Source: Tubulanus polymorphus
Taxonomy: Eukaryota > Nemertea > Palaeonemertea > Tubulaniformes > Tubulanidae
NCBI RefSeq assembly: GCF_964204645.1
Contig: NC_134032.1
Coordinates: 622,501 to 686,500, forward strand
Direction: 5' to 3'
DNA length: 64,000 nt
The notes beneath the pieces are model-generated. The model searched no databases. It was not told the origin of the DNA and was given only the letters and a program-made list of their open reading frames with translations. Made by a program: the position numbers and the translations under genes. Positions 25,965-38,160 of the stretch are shown here, in pieces. Positions within the stretch are counted from its first letter, which is position 1. Each line of letters opens with the position of its first letter.

Positions 25965-28900
25965 ATGGACGACGATGAAAGGTTAGTTTAAGCTTGAATT
26001 GTTTGTTTTAGCGAATTACGAAGATTTCATAAAAACTGATCTTAAGTTAAACTGTTTGAAAGGTTTTTTTTTCAAATCTGAAAATTTGAAGCAAATGAAA
26101 TTATTTGCCCGCATTTGGTTTCAGAAAAATTATTGATTTTTGTGATTTCATATTTTCATGAAAAGGTTTATCGTAAAAGTCGGATACCACTTTTCGACTC
26201 GTCGGTTTTTTGCGGTCCAAAGACCGGTCTTGGAATTAGGGCCATCTTTTCAGTTTATTCGCTGCACCGCACCCTACGTTTTGTAAACTGATTTCCTATA
26301 AGTCAAATAAGTCAAATAATAATAATGATTATAATAAATGATTATATTTTGGGTTTGTTCTTAAAATCGTTCCTAAAATCGGTTCGTTTTGTAACACTTA
26401 ATTTCATAACTACATGACATGCGGCTCTTTAAAATCGCTCTTCTTTCGGAAATCAAGATACTTGCATTACTAATTCTCTTTATACATCGAACATCAGGGC
26501 AGGGAATTCTGACTTCTCTGAAAAATGTAAAAACTGAATTTTTCTAGAATTTTCGGTTTCGTGTTGTTCTTGCTGGTGACGAGTGACACAATAAACCTCT
26601 TGATAAGAAACAGCACTCTCTGAGGATATCTCATGATTTAATCAGGGAATTTGAATTTTTGGTGTCTTGTTGTTCTTGCTGGTGACGAGTGACACAATGA
26701 ACCTCTTGATAAGAAACAGCACTCTCTGAGGATATCTTATAGTTAAGGCTGAACAAAAATGATACCTTGTTTCTCCGCAACGGCCGAGTCATTTTGCCAT
26801 AAAATTGGTAATTAGTTCGTTTCTATAACTGCCTGATCTTTCATGATTAAAAAAAGTAATGTACAGGGTAGATAGGTCAACTTAAGCTCAGCAGAGCGGA
26901 GAAACAAGGTATCATTTTTTTTAGCCTTAATCTGAGAATTTTTGCTTAGGCATCAGGACGCAGTTCCACAGTTCTGAGTTAATATCTGACTCAGAGTTAA
27001 ATCATTGGAAATGAACTAATTTTAACCCAGAGTTAACTCTAACTCACGACTGTGGAACTGGGTCCAGGGAAATAGCAGGGTAAATAGGATCACCTGATCC
27101 GTAACAACCGTGTTTAATGAAATTAAGTGGAAACGCACTTTTTGCGAGGTTTCCCGCGCCTTATTTTATATTCAAAAGCGAAAAAGCGGGCAATTAAAAA
27201 TATCGACAAAACATACACTTCCCATCGCGATGGATACATATTCTAACCCGGATAGTTCCTGGATCTCGTACGTACAAACAGTTCGTACTCTTCTCCCGAT
27301 AAATTTAATATTTGCTTTTCGGGTGGTTCTCGAGCGGTAGTTGCGGTAGCGGGTATCGAAAAACGCTTCAACGAGTTTCCCCCCGGTAGACGGACCGAAC
27401 ACTCGTCAAGTATTCCATCGTTAATTCAATTGTCATAACGTTACAAACTGCAGCTCGATATTGCATTATTGAAGATGCCGCGTTCGAGCGCTCGCTGCGC
27501 GTTTCCACACGAAACGCGAGTTTTATTTTTGACGAATACTTGACGAATACTTGATGCTTGATCGCTTTTCTATGGTGGCTGTTTCGGGCCATATTAAAAA
27601 AATTTCTGTACGGCTAAAGCAACGATTGAAAAATGTTCACGTTGACCAATTTTTTTTGGTTTTCTCTCGCGAGAATTCAAAACTTTTGGTTTTCTCGTGA
27701 AAATTTTTTTATCGTTGCTTTAGCCGTATAGAAAAATTTTCAGTTTGGCCCGAATCAACCACCATACTTTTCCAAAGCGCGCTGATATAAAATACCTATG
27801 ATATTTGATATATGGCGGTCGAGATCCATTTTGTAACTGGTATTTCAATTTCAACAAGAAAATGTGTTTCTGACGTGTCGTCCTGAAAATTCAGATATCT
27901 ACATACAAAATACAAAGAGTAAATTTGAATCGAGTTTTCCTTAGTCAGAGAAGTGTCCTTTTACTCTCAATCTATGGTGGCTGATTCGGGATATGTCATT
28001 TTTTTTCATCCTCCGCGAAAACGTGCAAAAAAAAATATCATATTCGTTAAAACGGTAACTATGTGAAAACTTGTTAGATCTACCTAGTTTCAGCCCTCAT
28101 TAACATAAGATTTGAAGATAAAATGGAACTTGTAGATCATTCTGAATATATCTTGTTCAATTTTACCCAACTATTATATCCAACTGCTGAAACATTGCAA
28201 CGTATCCAATAGGGTTAGTCGTGGGAAACAAAGAGAGATCTAGCGACGTAGCAATATGAAATCGAAGATTATCTGATTTATTAGAAAGGGAAATGAAAGT
28301 TTATTTGGCTACGTTTCAGACTCTATTTAAAGATGTTGTTTTCTTGTTGGCAGTTACTACGAGCCTCATCGCGATTCTCGCTCCCGTAATCTGGTGGTTT
28401 GTCGTCCGGTGACCGGCAGTTCGACGCGACACCTAGCGGCGAGCGATGACAAATTCAGTTTACCGTCGATTAATGAGAAACCGGGCGCCGGCGAGCCGCA
28501 GACGACCTCGTCGACGTCGTCGGGTCTGGCTCTGAGAAAGGACACCGATTCGAATAAGAGAATAACGATTAAATTACCATCAGATCAGAGTCGTAATCAT
28601 TATATAAAGGTATGTGTTGAAATTATCGATAATTCAAGATATAACTTCTAATGGAACATGAGAGAATTAGCACAATGACAACGGACCGCTTTGGGCTGCG
28701 AACTCAAAATCCAGTTCCACAGTTGTGTTGGTTTAATTTGAGTCAGGATCCATTTCCACAGTTCTGTGGGTTTAATTTTACCGTGGCTCCAGTTCCACAG
28801 TTTTGTGGGTTTAATTTGAGTCAGGATCCATTTCCACAGTTGTGTGGGTTTAATTTGAGTCAGGATCCAGTTCCACAGTTGTGTGGGTTTGACTCTGGAT

Positions 28901-31900
28901 CCAGTTCCACAGTTGAGTGGGTTTAATTCGACTCTGGGTCCAGTTCCACAGCTGGGTTGGTTTAATTTGACTCCAAATCCAGTTCTACATTTATTTGACT
29001 CAGAAACCAATTCCACAATCGTGCGGTTTTTAAACAACCCAATGATTTAGTGTCTATCTAGCATTTCGAACATGTTTCAATACGAAGTTCACATTGAAAC
29101 ACGTTAGATACAGAACTACGTCAACTCTAGTAAACTACTATATGCAAACTTTGCTTTTAAATTCAAATTATTCAAATTACTTTGTTGAAGAATTTGACTT
29201 TTCGTAATCTATCTAGCATTTCTAACATATTTCAATATGAAGTTCATATTGAAACATGCTAGATACAGAAGTAAAGCTACTCTAATAAACTTCTATATAA
29301 TTGCAAACTTAGCTTTTAAATTCAAATTATTCTAAATAGTTTGTTGAAGAGTTTGATATTTTGTTGTCAGGTGCCGGAGTTTTGGAGTCAAGATGAATCT
29401 ATTCTTCGGGAGTCGCTTCCCAGACCGAACAACCAAACCGGTTACCACGATTGCGGTGAACGGGAGCGACATATTCACCTGGTGGTCCCTCCACCGGAGC
29501 AGCGCGCGGACTGGTCGCGAGCGCCGAGGGATCGGTACGCTCTACCGGCCGTCGGGTGTCATCCGCGAACCGAGACGGTGGCCATGTCGCTGCACGAGTA
29601 CCTGAACAGCAGGAAGGGAAAGCGCACTAACAGACCGCGTCCCTGGCAGTCGAACATGAAACAGAGGAAATATAAAGATCAGGAACGAGTCGGTTGGTTT
29701 CATTCGGATTTATCTAGAACACGGGGGAAAGCTCAGGGGAATTTGGGAACAATTTTGGCCGAAATTTGGATACTAAGGAAATCGAACCAAAATGTGTAGA
29801 AAAATCCTGGAAAAACTAGGGATTTTACTAATCTTGGCAAAGGCAAAAAAGTGGAAAGAAATCAAGGGTTCAAAAAAATGTTTTACTTCAGGGATTTGAC
29901 AAACTTGGCAAATTCTACTTCTAGTAGTCCTCATTAGAAATAGTATTAATTCATTAAACGCTGATTAAGCCCAAATATTTTCTCGATTAGATCAGGTTTT
30001 AAATTTCTTAATTTTTTACAAATTTGCGCGCAGAGATTTTCTACGAATGTTACCTGCCTAAAGATAAATGGGTGAAATATCGTCCGATGCAGTTCGTAAC
30101 CAATCATAAATGGGGAGAGATGTACGAATGCAGGTCAGTTAGCGAGTTGTCTCCCGATCTCTTGAGCGAGACGAGGACTAATTTCTTCATTCAGGCCTGA
30201 TCCTGGTCGGTTGCACAGTTAAGGCTAATCTATGATATGACCAGTCTATTGTGAGATCTTGGTTCTAAAGCCAATCTATCAATTTGAGACCAGCCTAAGC
30301 TCATTTTGATTCTACAACGCATTACCATCTTAAGACCAGTCTGAGCTCATTTTGGTTCTACTAATAATTTAACAACCTAAGACCAGTCTAAGATCATTTC
30401 AGTTCTATAACCAATCTAACAACTTAAGACCAGTCTAAACTCATTTTGGTTCTATAACCAATCTAACAACTAAAGACCGGTCTAAGCTTACGTTGGTTCT
30501 AGCCAATCTAACAACATAAGAGCAGTCAAGCTCATGCTGGTTCTATAGTCAATCTAACAATCTGACACCGGCCTGAGCTCATTTTGGTTTTACGACGAAT
30601 TTAACATGAACTTAAGACCAGTCTAAGCTTATGTTGGTTCTATAGCCAATCTAACAACTTGAGACAAGTCTAAATTCATTTTGGTTCAACCAGTTTAGGA
30701 CCATTTTATTTCTATAGCAAATCTAACAACTTAAGACCAGTCTAAGCGCCATTTTATTCTAGAGCCAATCTAACTTCAGACTAATGACATTTTAAGATCA
30801 CTTCTTCTGTGCCACTGGGAGCGGTAGCTAGTAGCACGTGTCGCTTCACCGGGAACGTCTAGCATTCGTTCAGAAATACATAGAATGTATAATTGATCGA
30901 TTACAGGCAGCCGAATCCGCGTCAAACGAATAAAAACAAAAACAATAACAACAACGAAGAGAAAAACTCAACGAAAACCTACGTGTTCGACAACGAGTAC
31001 AACGTGTGGCTACTGGAAAAAATGAATCAAAACGATTTCAAAAACAAACCGAAACGACAAATACTGTAAGAACATCCACATTATCAAAAACTGTCACTTT
31101 AGTGGAAGATGAATTTGGGAGCTGCTGTGTTTCGAGTGTTTTAGAATTTCAATCGGAATTTTCCCGTTTTAGTTTTATTTGAATATTTTTCTAATGAACA
31201 AATAACGGTTTTATCGAAATATCGAAGTGGCCTTCCTTTCTAAAAAAAACTTGAACATGTTCGTATTTAACCAGAAAAGAATATTATGGTGGATATATTT
31301 CAAATAGATCTTCAATGTATTTTTTTTATTTAATTAAGTATATATTTTCTGCTTGTAGCTATGAGAAATACATCATGCCCAATGGTAAAACACCTCATAT
31401 CAGCGCGCATCAGGAGCTGGTCGAGTGAGTATACACAATTTAGGTGCACAACAGGTGGATAACTGGGAAATAGTTCAGAATCAGTAGTAAGAAATCTGGT
31501 AACACTCCGCGCGGGATTCGGATTCACCTGCCGCAGATTCACTCGAGGAATCTCTCCATTCACCTGCCGCAGATTCACTCGAGGAATCTCTCCATTCACC
31601 TGCAGCAGATTCACTCGAGGAATGTTCTGCAAAACAATTGTTTTCTTTTTTAAGGCGTTTTCATTTTTACAAATTGAATCGACTGGAGCGACGCGAAGCG
31701 GCAGTGATTATACAACGAACTATTAGAGGCTGGCTCGTCAGAAATAGATTCCGAAAACTGAAGAAAGAGGTAAAAACATTTACATAATCTGTTCATGTTT
31801 TGTTTTGATTTGGAAGTTGACACAAATACAGTAGACTCGAGTTTAACCCTGTGTGTCGATTTAATGGATTCTTAGCCTGACAAGTCTGGGAAAACGACGA

Positions 31901-34900
31901 AATTGATCGTAGCTATCGATTCCTCGCAGATTTCTGCCATAATTCAGACGGCCGATTTTTCCGATCCTCGGTTTTATGGCATAAACGTCCGATGACCTAC
32001 ATGTATGACGTTTCGACGGAGTTTCCTCATTAACGGGGTTCCCTATGCATCGCAACAACCAATCAGAGCTAAGCGCACCTGCTACGGAGTCCCGTCAGTA
32101 GATTGTTTAGTACATGTAACACATTTTCCTTGCCAAACTTGTATTCTAAATCTATGTATGAATAGAAATATTAATTTCGAAATTATTCTATGCTCTAAAA
32201 TTAATTTTTGGTGTACCAGTGCTTATTTTTGGATAATAAAACGTGCGTATGAATTTGCCGATGAATCCTACGCAATACTTATTTGCATATAGAACACACC
32301 GAACAGGTGAACTAGTATCGTTTCGGATATAACTTATCGTCATACATTGATCAGCGCCATCTCGTTCCCGTGTGTGCATGGACTTCGTATGGAGTCATGC
32401 GTGTAATACTTATGTTTCGTTATGACCTACTGAACTCGCAGCTACGTCAACATCGGCACGTGTCCGGGGCCGCGTCCGGGCCGTATGCGTCATGGTTTTG
32501 AGTCTAACTCTCCATGACGAAAGTGTCCGTGAGGCAGGGCCCCCATTTCCTTTTCTGATACATTTTGATCATTTTGGTCCTCTTGGTCCATATGGGCAGT
32601 TTTCATCTTGATATTAAATTTCATCTTAATCTTGAATTATTCTGTTTTGAAGGTTTTGTTGTGGCATGCGCGTTCGTGGACTGGATTTATCGGCAGCTAT
32701 AAGGACCTGCTGTCCCGGGTTCAACGTCGTTACGGCATCGCAGCGCCACCTACTCCCGTCGACCTCGACGACCTGGCCGAACATTTACAAAACAAAAAAA
32801 GTAATCAGCGCATTTTAGTTCTGTGAAACAAACCGAAAAATTTATCAAAATAAATTAGTTTTCTTCAAGATTTTCTTCACTGACTTAAAACTTCATAGTT
32901 AAAATTATTTCGTTTTCTCAATAACTCTAATTCTACCGCCAAAAATTAGTTCATTCTCAATTACTTTTTTACACGTTCATTAAATTAAGGTTAAAATTGG
33001 GTCATTTTCGATGATTTTCAATTACTATGTTTTAAATGTTTCCAACGTCAAAATTGATTTAGGCAAACTGATAAGATCGTATTTTTGTTTATTATTTCCG
33101 CGTAGAATATGAAGATGTGTTTGATCAGTTGTCCATCGGTGGTAAACTCGACCGCGAGAAGTTGAGATCGTTTTTCACGAAATGCGGTCTGTACCCGGCC
33201 GACGAAGAAATATCCACCGCTTTCGACGTCGTATTCAGAGGTAAAATGAAATAGATTTTGTAAAGAATATATCATCACTAGGGCAGCTAGCGATTCTGGA
33301 ATTAACTTCTGGCGTATCGTTTTGACAAGAACAGCTCCAATTTTTCCGTAATAGAAAGCATGATCAGTAAACCTGATAGAAAGTTTGGTAGGTTTTGATT
33401 GGGGCCTACCAACTCTTAAATTGTCTCTTTTGGGAAACTTTTCGTTTCGACTACAATGCACGCTACCTACCTATCCGTGAGACTTCCTAGAATATATCAT
33501 GCCCTATACTTACATACATAGAATACGAGAATGGCCAGACCCAGTTGCATAGGCGTTCCCTGAACGAGCTTAGACTGATCTTCAGACTATATAGAACCAA
33601 AATGAACTCAGGCTGGTCTCAAAGTGATATATTGATTATGGAACCAAAATGAGTTAAGACTTAAATCTAAGCTTTGATAGCAATGGGAACCCTAACCGCC
33701 AAAAAACCATTATCGCTGCTTTGCAGCTATATTTGTTTTTTATTCTTATTTTCAAGTCTTCAAATATCTTGAAGTCAATACTGTTTCGCTTTTTAAGAAG
33801 ATATTTTATTGTCTTGTTTTCGCAGGTTGCGGAACTCAAGCCGATGTCGTTTTCATTCTCGACCTGTCGGCCAGTCTCGGCCCGCTGTTGCTTCCCGTGC
33901 AAACGGATTTCGTCGTCAGCGCCATCTCGCGGCTGCAGATCAGCGCGGATCACGTGCGAGTGGGGGTCATACCGTACAGCGACGCGATCGGTCCCGACTC
34001 GATCAGACTGGGCGAGCACGATCGCAAAGAGGATCTCGTGACGGCGATCAGTGAGTTAGGAATATATCTGTGCAGTTTAATCAGTTGATTATTAAAATAT
34101 AGAATTTTTCATTATCGAAGAAAACAGTTCTTATGACAGTGAGGTACATGTGGGTCGATCCTGATCAAACTTGGGTAGGGTAAGATGGTAGTATGGGGGG
34201 GGGGCTAGTTATGCAGTGCAAAGGATGGGCCTAAGTGCGCCACCTAGCGGCAAAACGAGGCAATAAACACTGTTTTTCTCTGACGTGACCTCGAGACTGA
34301 GAACAGTTGTAGCCTATCGCTTGTACAATTAGTAAATCAATTTGCTGTGAAATTTGCATTTATTGAGAAAGTGAATCTTATGCCTAATCAAGAATGTTTG
34401 ATAATTTCCGGATTCGGGAGCTTAAAATACAGTTTGAATTTCATCGAAAATTAGCTTGTTTCACAATGCATAACCGAGTGTTTGGTGCACCATCTGGTGT
34501 GCGCCGGTGGTACCTCATAAAATACCTTTCTCTCTATTTCAGGGAACATTAAATACATGCGAGGTTTGACTCACACACATTTGGCCATCGAGAGAATGAG
34601 GGAAATGTTTAAACAGGTAACAACTACCAAAAGTTTAGTTTAAAAGAGTTTCACGTCCCAACTGCAAGTAACAGTGTAACCCTAGTTGGGGTTAAGAGAC
34701 GGCCAAGGCCTTCTTATAGGTTGTTATGGTTCACAACCTGACTACGTTTGCAGGGCTTAGTCCATGCAAACGCCAGAAGTGGTTTGGAGCTCGGGACCTT
34801 TTGGTTTCCAGTGCTCCACTAAACCAACTGCACAGGACTGCACAGAAATGTTAGGATTGAAATTGAACTATTTCCCGCATTTTGTCCACTGCAGTATGGC

Positions 34901-37900
34901 CGGCCGGGAGTGCAGAAGATCGGTGTCGTGATAACAGACGGTAAATCGTACGAGAATTATCAAACGGTGAAACAAGCGCAACTCGCAAAACAGGAATTCA
35001 TTAAACTGTACGCATTAGGTGGGTATAGAATACACTGTTATAGTATGTTTAATATTGGGGGCTCTCTTGTAGAAGTCATGGTTTAGATTTGAGAGCAACT
35101 TATTTTTACAGCTTATCTAATAATTATACCAGGGGCCAGTTGCACAGTCGTGACTTAAGTCAAAAAGTGGTCTTAAATCTTAAGACCAGCCTGAAGTTGT
35201 TAGATTGGCCATAGAACTAAGTTGGTCTTAGACCTGTCTTAAGTTTAAGCCATGACTATGCAACCGGCCCCAGTAGTCTAAGCTCACAATGTAAGACCAG
35301 TCTAAGTTAATGTTTACTTCTATAACCAATCTAGAAACTTAAGACCGGTCTAAGTTCATCTTGGTTCTATAAAAACAAACGACTTAAGACCAGTCTCAAC
35401 TCATTTTTGTTTTCTAACCATTCTAAAAATTTTAGATCAGTCTAAACTAATTTTGGTTCTATAGCCAACCTATAACAATTAAAGAAAGATTTAAAATAAC
35501 AACACCAAGATTTGAAACAACTTTTAAACCTAAGACATCTTAAGTACAACTTCGCCCAGCAGCCAGCTCCACCATTTCATGGTTAAATACAAGTCAGTTC
35601 ATTTACGATATTCAAGTTCTCAGGATTCGAATTGTAACGAACAACAAACTATGGAACTAGTGTTTAGAGTTATTTTCATTTACGCAGGTATCGGGAACAA
35701 AGTCGATCGCAAAGAGCTTCACCAGATCGCCACCGACCCGACCTACATTTCATCGGTTTACGACTTTCACATACTGGAACGCATCAAAACCGACGTCTCC
35801 AGAACCGCTTGTCTAAGTATGAATATGCATCTCAACTTTACTACTACTAAAACCGTTACTCGATTACACTGGACAGTTCGACTTGGAAATGTTTATTTTC
35901 CGTCCATATTATTTGATTCACTTTCTGTGCCAGCTCTGGATTTTGGCATAAGCCGCGTTAGAATCCGCGTTAAATCCGTCCAGATTGTGATGAGTTACTG
36001 CTTTAAGTGTGTTATCGTATAAAATATATGTGGAAATTGAATTTGAGATAAGGCAGAAAATGCCCGAGTTCACGAATCAGCACATCGTAATAGACTTACG
36101 CATACTACTCAATCACCGGGCACAAATTACAGTGGACATGTAAACTATGGATTTCGGCTTCAGAAGAAAATTGTGGTCATTACAATGTGTTAAATCGGAG
36201 AAAATTGTCTGATCTCCTTTTTATGCCTCATATTCCACGGAGATCTGAATTTGTGAAAAAGTTCCGTCGATATTGTATTCGTATCAGTCCTGATTGCGGT
36301 CAGTAACTACCTCTCATGCCAAGAAACAATAACATATCCGAAAAGCAGTTATAACTGCTTTTAAGATATATGTGAAAAGTGCTGGTATTTTGTTCGCTGA
36401 ATATTAAATGTGAAAGAAGCTATTTGTGTAGGATATTTAGGAAAAGGGGAAATTTCCCGAGTTCACCAATCTGCATCCTGCAATAATAGACTCACTACTG
36501 AAAATTGCCACTCGACAGATAAATACTTTTCCAAATGACGACTGACACTAAGCAAACTGAATTGGAAATACAGATTCGGTCCAAAAATATACGTTCTCTC
36601 AGTCATGAGATGACTTAAATCCAAATAATGAATTACATTCGGTAGTAAATTGAATTAGAAAAACAAATTGGGACTAAAAAAATGATGTAATAGTCATTTA
36701 TATATAGCGCAGGTATCCTGAACAGAGTGTGTTCAGATGTGCTCCAAATTTGGTATTATTACCCCCAGCCTATAACTCTATTCCATGTATCAGTCATCTC
36801 TCCCTGGGGAGATGTGACATCCAAGCAGCTGCTAGACGCTCAGGAGTCATCTATCGGGCCAGGTACTAATATCTATATATATAATGTAATAGTCATTTAG
36901 GTATCTTAACCACAGTGAGTTCAGATGCCCGCCAGATTTGGTATCATATCCCCAGCCTATAACTCTATTTCTAAATTGGTCACCTCTCCCTGGGGAGAAG
37001 TAACATCCGAGCAGATACTAGACGCTCAGGAGTCATCAGACTAGTATCTTATTTTTTGATTGGCAACAGCATAATTTGTGATAATTGGAACAATTGAATA
37101 ATTGAAACAATAATTGAATAATTGAAATAATGATAGAACAATTGAAACAATAATTGATATCTAATTTCTGAAATATTTATTTTCTTACCGGCGTAGAGAA
37201 CTGTACGTTGTGCCACTTCATCGAACGGGATGAATGTCTGACCCGTAGTCGTGGTCTCTACAAGGCCGAGGTGTTTGAGATACTGTGGACGATATATGTA
37301 CCTAAAGGTACCGGATTACGCAATACCCGCCGTTCCACCTGGATGCGCCCCCTGGTGGCGGGAGAAGAGGCGGCCAAATGGCTCGGTAAATATATCTTTC
37401 TTATTCGTTTGCGGACTGAGTGTCCCAAGATAACTTTTATTTCCAAATTGTTGCGGTTGTTAAGTCAGATTTTTGATGCTATAGTTACTCATCGAAAAAA
37501 AAAATTCTAACACGGCGTTCACAAGTGAGGAACTGGATCCTGAGTGCGCAGTTAACTCTAACTCTATCCTGAGTTCAGAGTGAACTCTAACACACATGTC
37601 GAACTGGATCGTGAGTTCAGAGTTAACTCTTACTCACAACTGTGGAACTGGATCCTGAGTTCAGAGTTAACTCTAACTCACAACTGTGGAACTGGATCCT
37701 TGACAAGTCAAGCATTAGTAAGGAAAAGAGTCCAATGATAGGGCCTACCTTCTTGGAATGAGTGTTCAAATGAGGGAATTGCTTCGGTGAGGGAAATTAG
37801 GCACTGATAAGCATCGGAATAGTTTATATCCATAAATCGTTTTTGTTTTCTGTATTTCGTTCAGGTCTTGTTCGTAGTTTGGAGGACGACGATTTCAGGA

Positions 37901-38160
37901 CGTGTTTGCGTTACGTCATCAAATCAAAACTCGACCGAGACGGGTTCGTCAACTTCCTGTCGCCGACCGGAAACGGAAGCGGCGATCTCCAGCCTCGTCG
38001 CCTGACCGACTGGAACGCGGCGATGGCCGTCGTGGAGAATTACCTCGAACAAGAGGAACGCAAACGTGTGTCACGTGACCTGGAGATGAAGGCTTTGAAA
38101 GAGAAATACGTGGATATCAAACAGCGACAGACGACAGAACTGAACGACAGTTCATTCTGA
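25965..38160 (+). CDS. IQ-motif and VWA-domain protein, 784 residues (15 exons)
   Basis: Exons joined by GT-AG and phase: 25965-25981, 28354-28609, 29371-29692, 30034-30133, 30907-31065, 31359-31424, 31655-31769, 32653-32800, 33106-33240, 33826-34050, 34543-34616, 34895-35018, 35688-35816, 37197-37385, 37865-38160; total 2355 nt with stop. The first coding exon has only 17 nt (MDDDE plus two bases) and fits exon 2 exactly. Residues 92-306 are unrecognised. Around 322-339 is an IQ motif (IIQRTIRGWLVR), a calmodulin/light-chain binding helix. About 395-440 look helical and EF-hand-like but lack a clear calcium loop. From 440 there is a VWA domain with MIDAS DLSAS at 452-456 and GVVITDGKS later. 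The C-terminus is charged and helical. No signal peptide, so probably intracellular; a ciliary or cytoskeletal role is only a guess. Least certain: the donor of exon 3 (G|GTTGGT) and the acceptor of exon 8. Confidence 0.88.
26530..26740 (+). repeat. ~85-bp direct duplication
   Basis: TTGTTCTTGCTGGTGACGAG and the following ~65 bases, through AAACAGCACTCTCTGAGGAT, occur twice about 127 bp apart with almost no differences. Intron 1 of the IQ/VWA gene. Recent local duplication. Confidence 0.85.
26743..26930. repeat. MITE with GATACCTTGTTTCTCCGC inverted ends
   Basis: Left end TTAAGGCTGAACAAAAATGA then TACCTTGTTTCTCCGC; the right end is its reverse complement. The interior includes GTAATGTACAGGGTAGATAG. 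The same family is embedded in every spacer of the tandem array at 47.8-64 kb and leaves single ends near 5570-5610. Confidence 0.85.
26948..27066. repeat. Palindromic MITE with CAGTTCCACAGT ends
   Basis: Starts GGACGCAGTTCCACAGTTCT and ends CTCACGACTGTGGAACTGGG, an inverted pair, with GAAATGAACTAATTT in the centre. A second dispersed copy is at 42848-42962, and its end sequence is tandemly amplified at 37535-37700 and 28711-29000. Confidence 0.8.
27571..27766. repeat. ~195-bp palindromic element
   Basis: Left end TATGGTGGCTGTTTCGGGCC and right end GGCCCGAATCAACCACCATA are inverted. The inner arms also pair (GTACGGCTAAAGCAACGAT with ATCGTTGCTTTAGCCGTA). A solitary end (TATGGTGGCTGATTCGGG) lies near 27973. 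Confidence 0.85.
28711..29000 (+). repeat. 39-bp minisatellite in intron 2 of the IQ/VWA gene
   Basis: About seven units with the core CCAGTTCCACAGTTGTGTGG followed by GTTTAATTTGAGTCAGGAT. Since 39 is divisible by three, both strands stay open across it and give 13-residue peptide repeats. It lies between two well-supported exons and is best read as intronic. Confidence 0.9.
29047..29357 (+). repeat. ~155-bp tandem duplication reaching the exon 3 acceptor
   Basis: Two adjacent copies share TCTATCTAGCATTTC, TGAAACA-GTTAGATACAGAA and GCTTTTAAATTCAAATTATT. Within each, CTAGCATTTC... and its reverse complement form a small hairpin. The second copy ends about 14 bp before the splice acceptor at 29370. 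Confidence 0.8.
30195..30800 (+). repeat. ~50-bp degenerate tandem repeat derived from a MITE interior
   Basis: About 11 units of the type CTTAAGACCAGTCTAAGCTC followed by ATTTTGGTTCTATAGCCAATCTAACAA. The left flank reads CGGTTGCACAGTTAAGG and the right flank TTCTGTGCCACTGGG, recalling the ends of the CAGTCGTGACTTAAGTC MITE. Intron 4 of the IQ/VWA gene. Related short runs are at 33545-33670 and 35276-35480. Confidence 0.8.
31515..31624 (+). repeat. 36-bp tandem triplication just upstream of exon 7
   Basis: Three units with ATTCACCTGCCGCAGATTCA followed by CTCGAGGAATCTCTCC; the third carries CTGCAGCAG. It sits directly before the polypyrimidine tract of the exon at 31655. Confidence 0.85.
34655..34850 (-). 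repeat. tRNA-derived SINE
   Basis: On the minus strand, GTTGGTTTAGTGGAGCACTG is an A-box-like start and GGTCCCGAGCTCC stands at the B-box position. A body follows that includes TTTGCATGGACTAAGCCCTG and ends near GGGTTACACTGTTACTTGCA. The tail part recurs near 43585-43680 (GAGTAACAGTGTAATCCTAT), supporting a dispersed family. Intron 11 of the IQ/VWA gene. Confidence 0.6.
35142..35480. repeat. CAGTCGTGACTTAAGTC MITE with a tandem extension
   Basis: 35142-35275 is a complete palindromic copy: left end GGGGCCAGTTGCACAGTCGT, right end ATGACTATGCAACCGGCCCC. Directly after it, 35276-35480 holds three to four degenerate units of the ACTTAAGACCGGTCTAAG type, the same motif that is expanded at 30195-30800. 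Confidence 0.8.
36708..37040 (+). repeat. ~145-bp duplicated segment, two diverged copies
   Basis: Copy one (about 36708-36852) and copy two (about 36899-37040) share CCCAGCCTATAACTCTATT, ACCTCTCCCTGGGGAGA and CTAGACGCTCAGGAGTCATC. Each contains the small palindrome TCTCCCTGGGGAGA. Intron 13 of the IQ/VWA gene. Confidence 0.85.
37535..37700 (+). repeat. ~44-bp minisatellite sharing the CAGTTCCACAGT core
   Basis: Three to four units of AACTGGATCCTGAGTTCAGA followed by GTTAACTCTAACTCACAACTGTGG, which is the right arm of the palindromic MITE at 26948-27066. Intron 14 of the IQ/VWA gene. Confidence 0.85.

Noticed and set aside
28648-29037. Open frames on both strands with 13-residue repeats
   Set aside because: The 39-bp minisatellite keeps all frames open; the flanking exons of the IQ/VWA gene splice across it in phase.
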